A DNA stretch of 64,000 bases, taken from DATARH01 sp035550515. Lineage in GTDB: Bacteria > Pseudomonadota > Alphaproteobacteria > ATCC43930 > CGMCC-115725. The notes beneath the pieces are model-generated. The model was not told where the DNA came from. It did no database searches and was given only the letters and a program-made list of their open reading frames with translations. Made by a program: the position numbers and the translations under genes. The DNA lies in contig DASZOZ010000067.1 of the NCBI GenBank assembly GCA_035550515.1, forward strand, positions 31,755 to 95,754, written 5' to 3'. Below, one piece after another: positions 10,196 to 19,344 of this stretch. Positions within the stretch are counted from its first letter, which is position 1; each line of letters starts with the position of its first letter.

Positions 10196-11608
10196 ATGCG
10201 CCGCTTCGTCATGCAAATCCGCCGCGTGGTCAAAACCCACGCGTTTCGCCTGGCGAGCCTTTATTTCGCGGTCTTTGCGGTGTCGGTGCTCGGCGTCCTG
10301 CTCTCGGTCTACTGGATGAGCGCCGATTTCGTCGAACGGCAGACGCAGGCGACGCTCGACGCCGAGATCGCCGGGCTTGCCGAGCAATACGCGCAGCGCG
10401 GCCTCTCCGGGCTGATCCAGATCGTCGCGGCGCGCAGCGCCGGCGACCGCGGCGACGGCGTGCTGTATCTGGTCACCAATGCGGACGGGCACCCGCTGGC
10501 CGGCAACATCACCGGCTGGCCCGAGGGCACGCCGGCCGCGCCGGGGCCGGTCTCGTTCCGCGTCGCCATCAAAGGCAAGGGCGGGACCCAGATGCACCCG
10601 GCGCAGGGCGCGCTGATCGTCATCCCGGACGGCTATCGGCTGCTGGTCGCACGCGACATCAGCGACGCCGCGCTCTACCGCGAGCGGATCAAGATGACGC
10701 TGGTGTGGTCCGGCCTGGTGGCGCTGGTCGCCGGGCTGATCGGCGGCGCGGTGCTGAGCCGCAACCTGCTGCGCCGGGTCGAGCAGGTCAACCGTACCGC
10801 CGAACGCGTCATGGGCGGCAACCTCGCCGACCGGGTGCCGCTCAAGGGCACGCGCGACGAGTTCGACCAGCTCGCTGCCAACCTCAACAACATGCTCGAC
10901 CAGATCGAGCGGCTGATGGCGGGGATGCGCGAGGTCTCGGACAATATCGCGCATGATTTGCGCACGCCGCTGGCGCGGCTGCGCGCCCGGCTCGAACTGA
11001 GCCTGATCGACGCCAACAATACCGGAGGCCCGGAGGAAGGGGCGCAGACCGCGGCGGTGCGGGCGGCGATCGACGAGGCCGACCGGCTGCTCGCGACGTT
11101 CAATGCGCTGCTCAATATCGCCGAGGCCGAGTCGGGGGCGCGGCGCAACCAGGCCGAGCCGCTCGACCTCGCGCAGACCGCGCGCGCCGCCGCCGAGCTC
11201 TACGAGCCGGTCGCGGAGGAAAAGGGCTGCGCGCTCAAGCTCGATGTCGAACCGGGCATCATGATCCGCGGCGATCGCCACCTGCTGTCGCAGGCACTCG
11301 CCAATCTGCTCGACAACGCGCTCAAATACGGCGGCGGCGAGGTCCGGCTGTCGGCGCACCGGCAGGACGGCCGGGCCGCGCTCGAAGTCTCCGACGCCGG
11401 CCCGGGCATTCCCGAAGCCGAACGCGAGGCGGTGTTCGACCGCTTCGTACGGCTCGAACCGTCACGCAGCACGCCCGGCAACGGGCTTGGCCTGAGCCTG
11501 GTGCGGGCCGTGGCGCGGTTGCACAACGGCACCGTGGCGCTCGGCGACGTCTATCCGGGTACGGGGCATCCAGGGCTCAAGGTGCGGCTGGAATTCGCGG
11601 CGCTGTAG
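10196..11608 (+). CDS. Membrane sensor histidine kinase (HAMP, HisKA, HATPase)
   Basis: About 470 residues. TM1 is near residues 17-37 and TM2 near 168-190, enclosing a periplasmic domain of about 130 residues with no metal or PAS motif I can name. A HAMP linker follows, then the H-box SDNIAHDLRTPLARL with phospho-His near residue 253, the N-box LANLLDNALKY, G1 DAGPGIP and G2 NGLGLSLVRAVARLHNG. An in-frame TTG at 10178 would add six residues; I chose the ATG at 10196 because neither has a clear Shine-Dalgarno. It starts 24 bp after the response regulator, so they form one operon. Confidence 0.93.
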   Translation: MRRFVMQIRRVVKTHAFRLASLYFAVFAVSVLGVLLSVYWMSADFVERQTQATLDAEIAGLAEQYAQRGLSGLIQIVAARSAGDRGDGVLYLVTNADGHPLAGNITGWPEGTPAAPGPVSFRVAIKGKGGTQMHPAQGALIVIPDGYRLLVARDISDAALYRERIKMTLVWSGLVALVAGLIGGAVLSRNLLRRVEQVNRTAERVMGGNLADRVPLKGTRDEFDQLAANLNNMLDQIERLMAGMREVSDNIAHDLRTPLARLRARLELSLIDANNTGGPEEGAQTAAVRAAIDEADRLLATFNALLNIAEAESGARRNQAEPLDLAQTARAAAELYEPVAEEKGCALKLDVEPGIMIRGDRHLLSQALANLLDNALKYGGGEVRLSAHRQDGRAALEVSDAGPGIPEAEREAVFDRFVRLEPSRSTPGNGLGLSLVRAVARLHNGTVALGDVYPGTGHPGLKVRLEFAAL

Positions 11609-11664
11609 CGGCGCCGTCATCGCGAGCCGCCACCGGGCACCACCGGGCAGATGACGGTGCGGCG

Positions 11665-11841
11665 CTAATCCGGCTCGTGGCCCTCGCGCGACAGGCGGAC
11701 GCGCTCGCCGGTCTCGACCATCAGCTCGTGAAATCGTTCGCGGTCATAGCCGGCGCTTTGCAGCACCGGCTGCATGATGTCGTCGGCGAGCAGCTCGTCG
11801 AGGCTTGGCTCATAGCGGCAGCATGGGGTCCGCCCGGCCAT
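11665..11841 (-). CDS. 58-residue small protein with strong ribosome-binding site
   Basis: I know no named family with confidence. The 58-codon frame begins MAGRTPCCRYEPSLDELLAD and ends EGHEPD. A GGAGGGG Shine-Dalgarno lies 4 nt before the ATG, the best in this region, which is why I call it. The sequence is soluble and acidic, with amphipathic helices (EPSLDELLADDIMQPVLQSA and DRERFHELMVETGERVRLSR). It resembles short alphaproteobacterial proteins of the 'EPSLDELLxD' kind; that recollection is not checked. It is convergent with the histidine kinase gene and divergent from hpnN. Confidence 0.7.
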   Translation of the reverse strand: MAGRTPCCRYEPSLDELLADDIMQPVLQSAGYDRERFHELMVETGERVRLSREGHEPD

Positions 11842-11929
11842 GATTCCCCTCCTATCTCATCAGGTTGTAGGCAATATCGTCGTCAAGCGTGTCCGCAATG
11901 TGGCTCGGGCTCGGAAATTTCGCGGCATT

Positions 11930-11968
11930 TTCTCCATCCGGCCGCCGCAATTTCGCCTAGATGGAGAA
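11930..11968. repeat. Inverted repeat between the small protein and hpnN
   Basis: TTCTCCATC (11930-11938) and GATGGAGAA (11960-11968) form a perfect 9-bp inverted repeat with a 21-bp loop, about 100 bp upstream of hpnN. It could be an operator or an RNA hairpin. The rest of 11842-12069 shows nothing else I can name. Confidence 0.4.
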
Positions 11969-12069
11969 TTTGGGCGCGTCGTCCTGCCGGCTTCCCCGCG
12001 CCGCCGACTTCCGCTAAGTGGAACGGGTTGCCGCGTCGTTAATTCCGTTGTCACCGCCGAGGCGCCCGA

Positions 12070-14802
12070 GTGATCGCCGCGTTTATCGCCCGCCTCGTCG
12101 AGCTCAGCCATCGCCACGCCGTCCGCCACGTGCTTGCGGCGCTGGTCCTGGTGGCGGCGGCGGGCTGGTACGCCGCCGGACATCTGGCGATCGACACCGA
12201 CATCGAAAAGCTGCTGCCGAGCGACCGGCCCTGGCGACAGAACGAGATCGCGCTCGATCGGGCCTTCCCGTACAACGCCAATTTGCTGGCGGTGGTGATC
12301 GACGCTTCGAGCGGGGATCTTGCCGACACCGCGGCGCAACGGCTCGCCGAACGGCTCACTGCCGAACCGGACCTCTTCCACCATGTCCGGCGCCCGGACG
12401 GCGGCGGCTTTTTCGACCGCAACGGCTTGCTGTTCCTGTCGGTCGACGAGCTGAACACACTGTCGCAACAACTGATCGCTGCGCAGCCGCTGATCGGCAG
12501 CCTGTCGGCCGACCCGAGCCTGCGCGGCCTGTTCGACACGCTGAAACTGTTTATCGAGGGCGCCGGCCGCGGCGATGTCGGTATCGAGAAGCTCGAACCG
12601 ACGCTGGCCAAGATCGCCGATATCGTCGATGCCGTGGCGGCCGGGAAGCCGGCCGACCTGTCCTGGGGCGAGGTGCTCACCGGCAAACCGCCGACCAGGC
12701 ACGACCTGCGCAAATTCGTCCTGGCCCAGCCGGTGCTCGACTACAGCGCCCTGGAGCCGGGCCGCAAGGCGACCGACGAAATCCACCGGCTGGCGGCGGA
12801 GCTCGGCCTGACCCCGCAAGCCGGGGTGCGGGTGCGGATCACCGGCCCGGTCGCGCTCGACGACGAGCAATTCGCCGCGCTGCGCGAGGGGGCGCTGCGC
12901 TCGGCGGTGATCTCGATCGGTTCGGTGCTGATCATCCTGCTGCTCGGCTTGCGTTCGCCGCTTCTGGTGATCGCGATCCTGCTGACCGTGGTCGCCGGGC
13001 TGGTGCTGACGGCGGCGTTCGCGGCGCTGGCGGTCGGTTCGCTGAACGTGGTTTCGGTCGCCTTCGGGGTGCTGTTCGTCGGGCTCGCGGTCGATTTCAG
13101 CATCCAGTTCTCGGTGCGTTACCGTGACCAGCGGCACCGGCTGGGCGGCCTCGACGCGGCGCTCGCCGCCGCGGCGCGGACCATCGGCCCGTCACTGGCG
13201 CTTGCCGCCGCCGCGACGGCGATCGGCTTCCTGTCGTTCGTGCCGACGGCCTATGTCGGCGTGCGCGAGCTGGGCCGGATCGCCGGAGCCGGCATGGTCA
13301 TCGCGATCGCGCTCAATTTCCTGCTGCTGCCGGCGCTGCTGACGCTGCTGCGGCCGCGTGCCGAGCCGGAGCCGGTCGGCTTCGCCTTTGCCGTGCCGGC
13401 CGACCGGTTTATCGCCCGACGGCGGTGGTGGATCGCCGGGGCCGCGGCGCTGGTCGCCTTGCTGTGTCTCGTGCTGCTGCCGCGGGTGACGTTCGATTTC
13501 GATCCGCTCGACCTCAAAGACCCCAACGGCGAAGCGATGCAGACGGTTTTCGACCTGATCGAGGACCCGCAGACAACGCCTTACACGGCCGAAATCCTCG
13601 CCCCATCGCTCGATGCGGCGACGGCGCTGGCCGACAAGATCGGCGACCTGCCGGAGGTTGCGCAGGTGGTCACCGCTGCCAGCTTCATCCCCGAGCAGCA
13701 GGACCAGAAGCTCGCGATCCTGTCGGATCTGGCGCTGCTAGTCGGGCCGGGCCTCGCGCCGGTGACCAAGGCGGCGCCGCCGACCGATGCCGCGGTGATG
13801 GCGTCGCTCGCCGCCTGCCGCGATGCGCTCCGCCGGTTTGTCGCTGCGCATCCCGAGACCAAGCCGACCGCGCGCCTGGCCGCGGCGCTGGACGCCGCGC
13901 TGGCGCGCGGTCCGGCGATCCTGCCGGCGCTCGACAAGGCGCTGTTGTCGGGGCTGCTCTATCGCCTGCGGCTGCTCGCCAGCCTGCTGCAGGCCAAGCC
14001 AGTGACCCTGGCGGACCTGCCGCCCGACCTGCGCGAGAGCTGGATCGCCGCCGACGGACAGGCCCGGGTCGAGGTGTTCCCGAAAGGGAACGCGCGCGAC
14101 CCCGCGGTTCTCCGCCGCTTTGTCGCCGCGGTGCAGCGCGTCGCGCCGCAGGCCACCGGGACGCCGGTGACCATCCAGGAATCCGGCGCGCTGATCAGCT
14201 CCTCCTTTGTCGAGGCCGGGGTCATCGCGGTGGCGGCGATCGTCGTGCTGCTGGCCATCGTGCTGCGGCGGGTCCGCGATGTCGCCGTGGTCGTTGCGCC
14301 GTTGCTGCTGGCCGCGTTGCTGACCCTGGCGCTGACCGTGCTGACCGGGCAGAAGCTCAATTACGCCAACATCATCGCGCTGCCGCTGCTGCTCGGCATC
14401 GGCGTCGCCTTCGACATCTATTTCGTGATGAACTGGCGGGCCGGCCTCGCCGACCATCTGCAATCGTCGACCGCGCGCGGCGTCGTGTTCAGCGCGCTGA
14501 CGACGATGTGCGCGTTCGGCAGCCTGTGGCTGTCGCCCGATCCGGGCTCGTCCGAGATGGGCAAGCTGTTGACGGTCTCGCTGGCGATGACGGTGTTCTG
14601 CACGCTGTTCGTGCTGTCGGCGCTGCTCGGGCCGGCGCCCGCTAGCGCGGCGGCAGGTCGGCGTAGCGCACCAGCCGCAACCCGAGCGCCGCGGTCTGCT
14701 GCCGCACGCGCGGGCTCAGCAGCGCCGCCAGCTCCGCGGCGTGGCGGTAGCCCGGCACGAAAGAAGCCGCGCCGCAAGCCGGGTGGGCGTAAATCTCGCT
14801 GA
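12070..14802 (+). CDS. hpnN: Hopanoid RND transporter HpnN (MMPL family)
   Basis: A 910-residue inner-membrane protein with two RND halves. Each has one TM, a periplasmic loop and a five-helix bundle: helices near residues 17-36 and 275-430, then 455-475 and 715-855. HpnN moves hopanoids to the outer membrane in Rhodopseudomonas-type systems. The GTG start gives the cytoplasmic lead VIAAFIARLVELSHRHAVRH before TM1. The last about 53 residues after ALLGPAP are basic, Ala/Arg/Pro-rich and lie antisense to hpnK (161-bp overlap). They look like read-through past a lost stop rather than conserved protein. hpnK, hpnJ, hpnI and other hpn genes close by support the call. Confidence 0.9.
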   Translation: MIAAFIARLVELSHRHAVRHVLAALVLVAAAGWYAAGHLAIDTDIEKLLPSDRPWRQNEIALDRAFPYNANLLAVVIDASSGDLADTAAQRLAERLTAEPDLFHHVRRPDGGGFFDRNGLLFLSVDELNTLSQQLIAAQPLIGSLSADPSLRGLFDTLKLFIEGAGRGDVGIEKLEPTLAKIADIVDAVAAGKPADLSWGEVLTGKPPTRHDLRKFVLAQPVLDYSALEPGRKATDEIHRLAAELGLTPQAGVRVRITGPVALDDEQFAALREGALRSAVISIGSVLIILLLGLRSPLLVIAILLTVVAGLVLTAAFAALAVGSLNVVSVAFGVLFVGLAVDFSIQFSVRYRDQRHRLGGLDAALAAAARTIGPSLALAAAATAIGFLSFVPTAYVGVRELGRIAGAGMVIAIALNFLLLPALLTLLRPRAEPEPVGFAFAVPADRFIARRRWWIAGAAALVALLCLVLLPRVTFDFDPLDLKDPNGEAMQTVFDLIEDPQTTPYTAEILAPSLDAATALADKIGDLPEVAQVVTAASFIPEQQDQKLAILSDLALLVGPGLAPVTKAAPPTDAAVMASLAACRDALRRFVAAHPETKPTARLAAALDAALARGPAILPALDKALLSGLLYRLRLLASLLQAKPVTLADLPPDLRESWIAADGQARVEVFPKGNARDPAVLRRFVAAVQRVAPQATGTPVTIQESGALISSSFVEAGVIAVAAIVVLLAIVLRRVRDVAVVVAPLLLAALLTLALTVLTGQKLNYANIIALPLLLGIGVAFDIYFVMNWRAGLADHLQSSTARGVVFSALTTMCAFGSLWLSPDPGSSEMGKLLTVSLAMTVFCTLFVLSALLGPAPASAAAGRRSAPAATRAPRSAAARAGSAAPPAPRRGGSPARKKPRRKPGGRKSR

Positions 14803-15487
14803 CCCCGTCCGGCAGGTGCGGCAGCAGCGCGAGCAGCCGATCCTCGGTGATCGCGCCGCTCCAGGCGATGCCGAACACCTGGTCGTTATGGGCGATCGCG
14901 GCGCGGCCGAGCCGTCGCCGCAAGGCCGCCGCGACCGGCGACCAACCGATGCCCCGATGCCGGTCCGCGGGGGCTGCAAGGCGGAGCGGCGCCGGCGGCT
15001 CGTAGGGCAGCCGCATCGCCCGCAAGCCGAACTCGCGGCCGATCCCGATCACCAGACGGGCGACGGTCGGGTGGACATGGATGTGCTTGTGGCCGTTGAC
15101 GTGGTCGAGCGGCAGGCCGGTCGCGGCGAAGGCGGCGAACTGCGCGCGGATTTCCGCCGCAAGCTGGCGTTGCGCCGCCGGTGAGAAAAAGAAGCGGAAG
15201 CCGGCCCGCACCATGTTCGGGTCGAACCTGCCGTCCGGTCCGACCAGCGCCGGCACGGCCGAGGGCGGCAGGATCGGCGCGCCATCCGCCAGCACCAGGT
15301 GCAGGCCGACACCGAGACCGGGCAGACGCTGCGCGCGCGCCACGGCGTCGGCCGCCGCCGGCGCCGCGACCATCAGGCTGGCGGCGGTCAGGATGCCGTC
15401 GCGATGCGCCTGCTCCACCGCCGCGTTGACCGCGCCGTCGCGGCCGAAATCGTCGGCGCATACCACTAATTTTCGTTCGGCGGCCAT
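14642..15487 (-). CDS. hpnK: Hopanoid deacetylase HpnK (YdjC-like)
   Basis: A 281-residue protein of the YdjC/ChbG carbohydrate deacetylase fold. Metal and catalytic motifs are VVCADDFG near the N-terminus, LGVGLHLVLADG, and DHVNGHKHIHVHP, with a final His in EIYAHPA. In the known pathway HpnK removes acetyl from N-acetylglucosaminyl-bacteriohopanetetrol made by HpnI, giving the glucosaminyl form. It ends 161 bp inside the 3' end of hpnN on the opposite strand and starts about 150 bp after hpnJ on the same strand, with a palindromic repeat between them. Confidence 0.92.
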   Translation of the reverse strand: MAAERKLVVCADDFGRDGAVNAAVEQAHRDGILTAASLMVAAPAAADAVARAQRLPGLGVGLHLVLADGAPILPPSAVPALVGPDGRFDPNMVRAGFRFFFSPAAQRQLAAEIRAQFAAFAATGLPLDHVNGHKHIHVHPTVARLVIGIGREFGLRAMRLPYEPPAPLRLAAPADRHRGIGWSPVAAALRRRLGRAAIAHNDQVFGIAWSGAITEDRLLALLPHLPDGVSEIYAHPACGAASFVPGYRHAAELAALLSPRVRQQTAALGLRLVRYADLPPR

Positions 15488-15528
15488 ATCGCTGCGGGAT
15501 CGCTATCGGTACGCAGCGCCAATGGAAT

Positions 15529-15601
15529 CACCACGGAGACAGAGAGAGCACGGAGGGTCGTTCCCCGGCTCGTTATCACCGTGTCCTCCGTGTCTCCGTG
15601 G
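15529..15601. repeat. Intergenic palindromic repeat between hpnJ and hpnK
   Basis: The left arm CACCACGGAGACAGAG (from 15529, continuing to GCACGGAGGG) pairs imperfectly with CCTCCGTGTCTCCGTGG at 15585-15601. This 'cacggagacacggagg' element is a kind of dispersed repeat seen in many proteobacteria. It could stabilise or end the hpnJ transcript. Confidence 0.6.
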
Positions 15602-15634
15602 TTAATTGTTGCTGCGTTGCGGCGCATGCGGAGG

Positions 15635-17062
15635 TCAATTCGCCATCTCCCGGTGGCGCAGGAACTGGAAGAACTCGACCCCCTCGCGCAGCCGGCGCTT
15701 CATCATCTCCGGGCTCCTGATCATCTCGGCGACCAGCGAGGCGATCTTTTTCCGGCGGAAATAGAAGCGCTTATAGAAGGTCTCGACCGAGTCGAAGATT
15801 TCCGTGTGGGTCAGGTGGTCGTAGTGCAGCGGCGCGATCTGCACGCCGCGGTCGTCGATCAGCTCGGCATGTGCGGCGTCGAGCCAGCCGTTCTCGACCG
15901 CCTGGCGATAGAGCTCGGTGCCGGGGTAGGGCGCAGCGAGCGACACCTGGATCGTGTGCGGGTTGATGTCGGCGGCGAACCGGATGGTCTCCTCGATCGT
16001 CTCCTGCGTCTCGCCGGGCAGGCCGAGGATGAAGGTGCCGTGGATGGTGATGCCGAGCTCGTGGCAATCCTTGGTGAAGCGGCGGGCGACGTCGATCCGC
16101 ATGCCCTTCTTGATGTTGTGCAGGATCTGCTGGTTGCCGCTCTCATAGCCGACAAGCAGCAGGCGCAGGCCGTTGTCGCGCAGCACTTCGAGCGTCTTGC
16201 GCGGCACGTTGGCTTTGGCGTTGCACGACCAGGTGACGCCGAGCCGACCCAGCTCCCTGGCGATCGCCTCGGCGCGCGGCAGGTTGTCGGTAAAGGTGTC
16301 GTCGTCGAAGAAGAACTCCTTGACCTGTGGGAAATCGGCCTTCGCCTGGCGGATTTCCGCGATCACGTGCTCGACGCTGCGGACCCGGTAGCGATGCCCG
16401 CCGACGGTCTGCGGCCACAGGCAGAACGTGCAGCGCGATTTGCAGCCCCTCCCGGTGTAGAGCGAGACGTAGGGGTGTTTCAGGTAGCCGATGAAATAAT
16501 CCTCGATCCGCAGGTCGCGCTTGTAGACGTCGCTGACGAAAGGCAGCGAATCCATGTCTTCGAGGATGGCGCGTTCCCGGTTGTGCACCGGGGCGCCATG
16601 GGGGCCGCGATAGCTCAGCCCGTCGATATCGGCAAAGTCGCGGCCCTCCGCGACCTCCTTGATCGTGAAGTCGAACTCCTCGCGGGCGACAAAGTCGATC
16701 GCGCTCGAGGCGGTCAGGCTGGCCTCCGGCTCGACCGCGACCTTGGCGCCGACAAAGCCGATCTTGAGCCGCGGGTTCACATCCTTCAGCGCTTCGGCGA
16801 CCTTGACGTCGCTGGCGAAGGACGGGGTCGAGGTGTGCATCACGACCAGCTCGTAACGGCGCGCCTGGTCGAGCACCGGGCCGAGTTCGAGCCGTGCCGG
16901 GGGCGCGTCGACGAGCTTCGACCCCGGCACCAGCGCGGCCGGCTGGGCCAGCCAGGTCGGGAACCAGAACGAGCGGATTTCGCGCTTCGCCTGATAGCGC
17001 GAGCCGGCGCCGCCGTCGAAGCCGTCAAACGACGGCGGCTGCAGGAACAACGTCTTCATCAT
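15635..17062 (-). CDS. hpnJ: Hopanoid radical SAM protein HpnJ
   Basis: A 475-residue protein beginning MMKTLFLQPPSFDGFDGG. The B12-binding-like N-terminal domain is followed by the radical SAM cluster motif CKSRCTFCLWPQ, with the CxxxCxxC spacing visible. EFFFDDDTFTDN and GTFILGLPGETQETIEETI follow. Known role: formation of the cyclitol-ether head group of bacteriohopanetetrol, acting after HpnI and HpnK. The start ATG overlaps the hpnI stop as TGATG. Upstream in-frame codons belong to hpnI in another frame, so the long extension to 17266 is rejected. Confidence 0.94.
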   Translation of the reverse strand: MMKTLFLQPPSFDGFDGGAGSRYQAKREIRSFWFPTWLAQPAALVPGSKLVDAPPARLELGPVLDQARRYELVVMHTSTPSFASDVKVAEALKDVNPRLKIGFVGAKVAVEPEASLTASSAIDFVAREEFDFTIKEVAEGRDFADIDGLSYRGPHGAPVHNRERAILEDMDSLPFVSDVYKRDLRIEDYFIGYLKHPYVSLYTGRGCKSRCTFCLWPQTVGGHRYRVRSVEHVIAEIRQAKADFPQVKEFFFDDDTFTDNLPRAEAIARELGRLGVTWSCNAKANVPRKTLEVLRDNGLRLLLVGYESGNQQILHNIKKGMRIDVARRFTKDCHELGITIHGTFILGLPGETQETIEETIRFAADINPHTIQVSLAAPYPGTELYRQAVENGWLDAAHAELIDDRGVQIAPLHYDHLTHTEIFDSVETFYKRFYFRRKKIASLVAEMIRSPEMMKRRLREGVEFFQFLRHREMAN

Positions 17063-18186
17063 CACTCGCCGTCTCTTTCGACAATGATCCCGTTCGGCTC
17101 GATCTGGAACAACTGGTCCCGCCAGGAGACGTTGCGTCCGCAAAAGCTGCCGATGAATACCGCGAACGACAACAGGTCCCGCGCCGGCAGCAGCCATAGA
17201 CCGGTCAGCGGCAGCCGCAGCAGGCGGGCGGTCGCCACCGCCGACGCGCCGCGCAAGGCGCAGCAAATCGCGAGAAACCCGAGCGAGGTCAAGCTGAATC
17301 CGCTGACCAGCGCGATCAGCGCGGCGATCGCGATCGGATGGGTCACGATCGAGCCGGCGAACCCGGCGGGCGCCATCAGCCGCGCCGTGCGTGCCCAGCG
17401 CAACTCATGCTGCCACAATTCCTTGAGACTGTGTTCCGCGACCGAGGTCTCGGCGAGATACGGCGACAGGGACGTGGTGAGCCCCGCCTCGCGCACCGCG
17501 CGCCCCATGCGGTGGTCGTCGGCCAGCTCGTCGCGCACCACCGACAGGCCGCCGATCCGGTCCAGAACCGCGCGCCGCAAGGCGATCGTCGCGCCGAACA
17601 CACCGCCGCCGGCGCCGATCGTCTCGCCGACCAGGGCGCCCGGGAGAAAGCCGTAATTGATGTGCAGCGCACCGAGCCGCGACCACAAGCCGCCGATCGG
17701 CAGCCCCTTGTAGAGGCAGGTGACCAGGCCGATCGTCGGGTCGCAAAGCGGCGCGGTCACCGTGGTGAGATAGTCGCGGCCGACCCGCATGTCGGCATCG
17801 GCGAAGACCAGCAGGTCGTGGCGCGCCGCGGGCAGCATGTTGACCAGGTTCGCGACCTTGAGATTGCGGCCGACGGCCCGCTGGTCGACAACCAGTTCGA
17901 TGTCGCTGTCCGGGCGTTCGGCGATCACCCGCCGGGCGATCGGCAAGGCGTCGTCGTCCGGGCTGCGCACCCCGAAGACGACCTGCACCGCCGGATAATC
18001 CTGGTCGACGAACGACAGCAAATTCTCGTAGAGCCCGGGCTCGGTGCCGTGCAGCGGCTTCAGCACCGAGACCGGCGGCCGGTCCCGCGGCAACACGACG
18101 CGCCGGCGGGCGAAGCGAATCGCGGTGACGACCGTTGCGGCGAGATAGACCCACAGCGCCAGCGCGACGAGAGCGAGGATCAGCAC
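17062..18186 (-). CDS. hpnI: Hopanoid glycosyltransferase HpnI (GT2 family)
   Basis: A 374-residue membrane glycosyltransferase of the ceramide-glucosyltransferase type. An N-terminal TM segment (VLILALVALALWVYLAATVV) is followed by the GT2 domain: PPVSVLKPLHG, the DADMR metal motif in LVFADADMRVG, DDHRMGRAVREAG, and HELRWART as the (Q/R)xxRW motif. Two C-terminal TM segments follow. It transfers N-acetylglucosamine to bacteriohopanetetrol, the first step toward the cyclitol ether. The start is GTG at 18186, immediately before TM1; the long upstream frame is antisense to mlaA and rejected. hpnI-hpnJ-hpnK are co-oriented in pathway order. Confidence 0.92.
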   Translation of the reverse strand: MLILALVALALWVYLAATVVTAIRFARRRVVLPRDRPPVSVLKPLHGTEPGLYENLLSFVDQDYPAVQVVFGVRSPDDDALPIARRVIAERPDSDIELVVDQRAVGRNLKVANLVNMLPAARHDLLVFADADMRVGRDYLTTVTAPLCDPTIGLVTCLYKGLPIGGLWSRLGALHINYGFLPGALVGETIGAGGGVFGATIALRRAVLDRIGGLSVVRDELADDHRMGRAVREAGLTTSLSPYLAETSVAEHSLKELWQHELRWARTARLMAPAGFAGSIVTHPIAIAALIALVSGFSLTSLGFLAICCALRGASAVATARLLRLPLTGLWLLPARDLLSFAVFIGSFCGRNVSWRDQLFQIEPNGIIVERDGE

Positions 18187-18315
18187 ATTGCCTCTGCCGC
18201 TTGAACCGGCGACGACCGGCGGAGGGGATAATGTTTTGAGGTTGCGTTCGCAACCAGGATTGTCAACGATGGCGTCATACCGCCTCTGTTGTCCACGGCC
18301 CCAGCGGTTCCGTTT

Positions 18316-19344
18316 GTGAGCACTGTCTTGTCCCGCGTCCTCGGCCGTTGGATTCGCGCCGCCGCGTTGATCGCGGTCGGCCTTCTCGCGTCCTGTGCGA
18401 CACCGCCGGCCGACCCGGTCGCGCGCGCCGAGTTCGACCGCACCAACGACCCGCTCGAACCCCTCAACCGCAAGACCTTTGCCTTTAACCAGTTTGTCGA
18501 CCACGCCCTGCTGCGGCCGGTGGCGAAGGGGTACGTCGCGGTGGTGCCCGACGACGCGCGCCGCGCGATCCACCACGTGCTCGACAACATGAAGGAGCCG
18601 ACCCTCTTCTTCAACAACGTGCTGCAAGGGGAATTCGAGCGCGCGTGGATCACCCTCGGCCGGTTCGCGGTCAATTCGACGGTGGGCTTCGGCGGTCTGG
18701 TCGATGTCGCGACGCTGAGCGGGGTCGAGCGTCAGCCGGCCGATTTCGGGCAGACCTTGTATGTCTGGGGGATCGCCTCCGGCCCCTACTTGGTCCTGCC
18801 GATCCTCGGCCCGTCGACACCGCGCGACGCGATCGGCGGCGGGGTCGATTCGTATGCCGACCCGTTTACGATCCTGGCGAAAAACGACGACGTGACCGAC
18901 CTGCTGACCTATCGCTTCGTTGTCGGCGGGATCGAGGAGCGTGCCGGCGTGCTCGACGTGCTGGACGATCTGGAAAAGAACTCGGTCGATTTTTACGCGC
19001 AGCTTCGCAGCCTCTGGCAGCAGCATCGCGATGCCGAGCTGCGGCACGGCAAGGCGCCGGAGACCGCGCCCGGGCTTTATGACGACCCCGGCAAACCGGC
19101 GCCCCCGCCTTCCTCCGCGACACCGGCCCGCAAACCCGCGGCGATGCGGCCTGCGACCGTGCATGCGGCGAAAGCAGCCGCGGCGCCCCCGGGGAAGGCG
19201 CATACCCCGGCGGCGCACGCGCATCACACTGCAGCCGGCCGCCGGCGCGACGCGCAGCGGCATCCGGCAGCGGTCGCCAAGCAGCCGCGATTGAGCCGCG
19301 CTATCCTGTGCGCAGCGTCGCGATGTGCTGGTCGAGCAGCTTGA
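18316..19344 (+). CDS. mlaA: MlaA (VacJ) outer-membrane phospholipid-transport lipoprotein
   Basis: About 342 residues from the GTG at 18316. The lipoprotein signal VLSRVLGRWIRAAALIAVGLLASC has a lipobox ending in Cys, which favours this start over a TTG at 18289. The MlaA core follows: NDPLEPLNRKTFAFNQFVD, FFNNVLQGEFERAW, GRFAVNSTVGFGGLVDVA, GLPxFGQTL-like ADFGQTLYVWGIASGPYLVLP and GGVDSYADPF. MlaA passes mislocalised phospholipid from the outer membrane to MlaC. The last about 80 residues are a Pro/Ala/His-rich tail not usual in MlaA, and its end overlaps hpnM by 44 bp. Its position beside hpnM (MlaC-like) and hpnN suggests shared lipid traffic. Confidence 0.9.
   Translation: MSTVLSRVLGRWIRAAALIAVGLLASCATPPADPVARAEFDRTNDPLEPLNRKTFAFNQFVDHALLRPVAKGYVAVVPDDARRAIHHVLDNMKEPTLFFNNVLQGEFERAWITLGRFAVNSTVGFGGLVDVATLSGVERQPADFGQTLYVWGIASGPYLVLPILGPSTPRDAIGGGVDSYADPFTILAKNDDVTDLLTYRFVVGGIEERAGVLDVLDDLEKNSVDFYAQLRSLWQQHRDAELRHGKAPETAPGLYDDPGKPAPPPSSATPARKPAAMRPATVHAAKAAAAPPGKAHTPAAHAHHTAAGRRRDAQRHPAAVAKQPRLSRAILCAASRCAGRAA

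Noticed and set aside
9323..11359. 678-codon minus-strand frame opposite the two-component genes
   Set aside because: Antisense shadow of two clear genes in GC-rich sequence; Arg/Ala/Asp-rich with no family features.
11930..11968. Rho-independent terminator
   Set aside because: The hairpin has a 21-nt loop and a low-GC stem without a T run; kept only as an inverted repeat.
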